From assembly GCA_016788785.1 (NCBI GenBank), contig JAEUSM010000017.1, positions 186,001 to 250,000 on the forward strand: a stretch of DNA of 64,000 bases, read 5' to 3'. The notes below the pieces were generated by a model, which saw nothing but the letters and a program-made list of their open reading frames with translations, did not search any database and was not told where the DNA came from. The translations under genes and the position numbers were made by a program. Below, in pieces: positions 63,518 through 64,000 of the stretch. Positions within the stretch are counted from its first letter, which is position 1, and the number at the start of each line of letters is the position of its first letter. Source of the DNA: Candidatus Kapaibacterium sp. GTDB taxonomy: Bacteria > Bacteroidota > Ignavibacteria > Kapaibacteriales > JAEUSM01.

Positions 63518-64000
63518 ATGAATCAATATTATAAATTACAAGAAGAATTTTTTGTCGATATGCAACGTTGTATTGGTTGTAAAGCTTGTGAAGCAGCTTG
63601 TGCCGAATGCGAAACGAATGGTCATGAACCTATGATACATGTAAATTACGTTAATAGAGCAGTAACAATTCAAACAACTGTACAGGTTTGTATGCACTGT
63701 GATGATCCAATTTGTGCAAATGTTTGTCCTGCTGATGCTATTACAAAAGATGAATTTGGTATCGTTCATACTGCAAATACTTCCAGATGTATTGGATGCT
63801 CCAATTGTGTGATGGCTTGTCCTTTTGGAGTTCCAAAAAAAGTAGAAGAATACGATTTGATGATGAAATGTAACATGTGTTATGATAGAACAAGTGTTGG
63901 TAAAAAGCCTATGTGTGCGACTGTCTGTCCAAGCGGTGCATTGTTTTTTGGCACTCGAGAACAAATGGAAAAACTTCGTCCGAACTCTTCTCCAGTGAAT
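63518..64000 (+). CDS. Four-cluster ferredoxin subunit (DmsB/NrfC-like), cut at window end
   Basis: At least 161 residues, ATG at 63518 two bases after the preceding stop. Sixteen cysteines occur in four groups: C-I-G-C-K-A-C-x3-C (18-28), C-M-H-C-x4-C-x3-C-P (58-70), C-I-G-C-S-N-C-x3-C-P (91-101) and C-N-M-C ... C-x3-C-P (118-138). They should bind four [4Fe-4S] clusters and pass electrons from the membrane subunit to the molybdenum site. No Tat signal. The C-terminus lies outside the window. Confidence 0.92.
   Translation, partial: MNQYYKLQEEFFVDMQRCIGCKACEAACAECETNGHEPMIHVNYVNRAVTIQTTVQVCMHCDDPICANVCPADAITKDEFGIVHTANTSRCIGCSNCVMACPFGVPKKVEEYDLMMKCNMCYDRTSVGKKPMCATVCPSGALFFGTREQMEKLRPNSSPVN

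Noticed and set aside
1-64000. Prophage, insertion sequence with transposase, integrase, rRNA or tRNA
   Set aside because: I found no transposase, integrase, phage structural gene, rRNA or recognisable tRNA in the window.

Overview
The window looks like a chromosome fragment of a low-GC, Gram-negative bacterium of the Bacteroidota/Chlorobiota superphylum, possibly Kapabacteria- or Ignavibacteria-like (inferred, no rRNA or tRNA seen). The reasons are secreted proteins ending in type IX secretion (T9SS) sorting domains, a -7 element of the TAnnTTTG type, an Omp28-like protein, Omp85 and porin barrels, split heptose kinase/adenylyltransferase genes, and ECF sigma factors paired with Bacteroidota-style anti-sigma proteins. 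TGA is an ordinary stop codon here.

Region by region. 1-6.4 kb (minus): a truncated von Willebrand membrane protein, the heptose genes rfaE1/rfaE2 around an unknown membrane protein, a DUF389 membrane protein and two small enzymes. 6.5-12.9 kb (plus): an NTF2-like protein with an AraC regulator, a CGPC thioredoxin-like T9SS protein with a barrel protein, an ACR3 arsenite exporter behind a near-perfect operator palindrome, and htpG. 12.9-17.5 kb (minus): a large T9SS surface protein and a VWA protein. 17.6-20 kb (plus): an ECF sigma factor, an anti-sigma protein that seems to span both membranes, and a lipoprotein. 20-31.4 kb: an OLD-like ATPase with a decayed TOPRIM, an Omp85 barrel, hutG, 3-hydroxyanthranilate dioxygenase, PBP1A, an FAH-family enzyme, a CPBP protease and an MFS carrier. 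31.5-36.2 kb: clpC and an AlbA_2/ATPase regulator holding an in-frame 18-nt tandem repeat.

36.2-54.2 kb is the accessory part. It has two tandem-duplicated secreted-protein gene sets, each ending in an ECF sigma gene: two esterase-like paralogues at 37-39 kb, and an A-B-A-B array of T9SS propeller proteins with cysteine-rich partners at 49.8-54.1 kb whose last gene is cut by an in-frame TGA. Between them are an SPFH protein, a PQQ-type sugar dehydrogenase, an aldehyde dehydrogenase/CDF pair, a CNF1/BLF1-like deamidase candidate, a LolC/E-like permease and ppk1. Several families of GC-rich palindromic repeats sit next to terminators.

54.7-64 kb is a divergent nitrate/NO locus. Leftward: two NarK carriers, an outer-membrane porin, an NsrR-like sensor and the Ric/ScdA iron-sulfur repair protein. 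Rightward: a haem-b-like membrane subunit, a cytoplasmic molybdopterin nitrate-reductase-like catalytic subunit and a four-cluster ferredoxin subunit cut by the window end. The genes together suggest nitrate uptake, reduction at the inner face of the membrane and protection from the nitric oxide produced.
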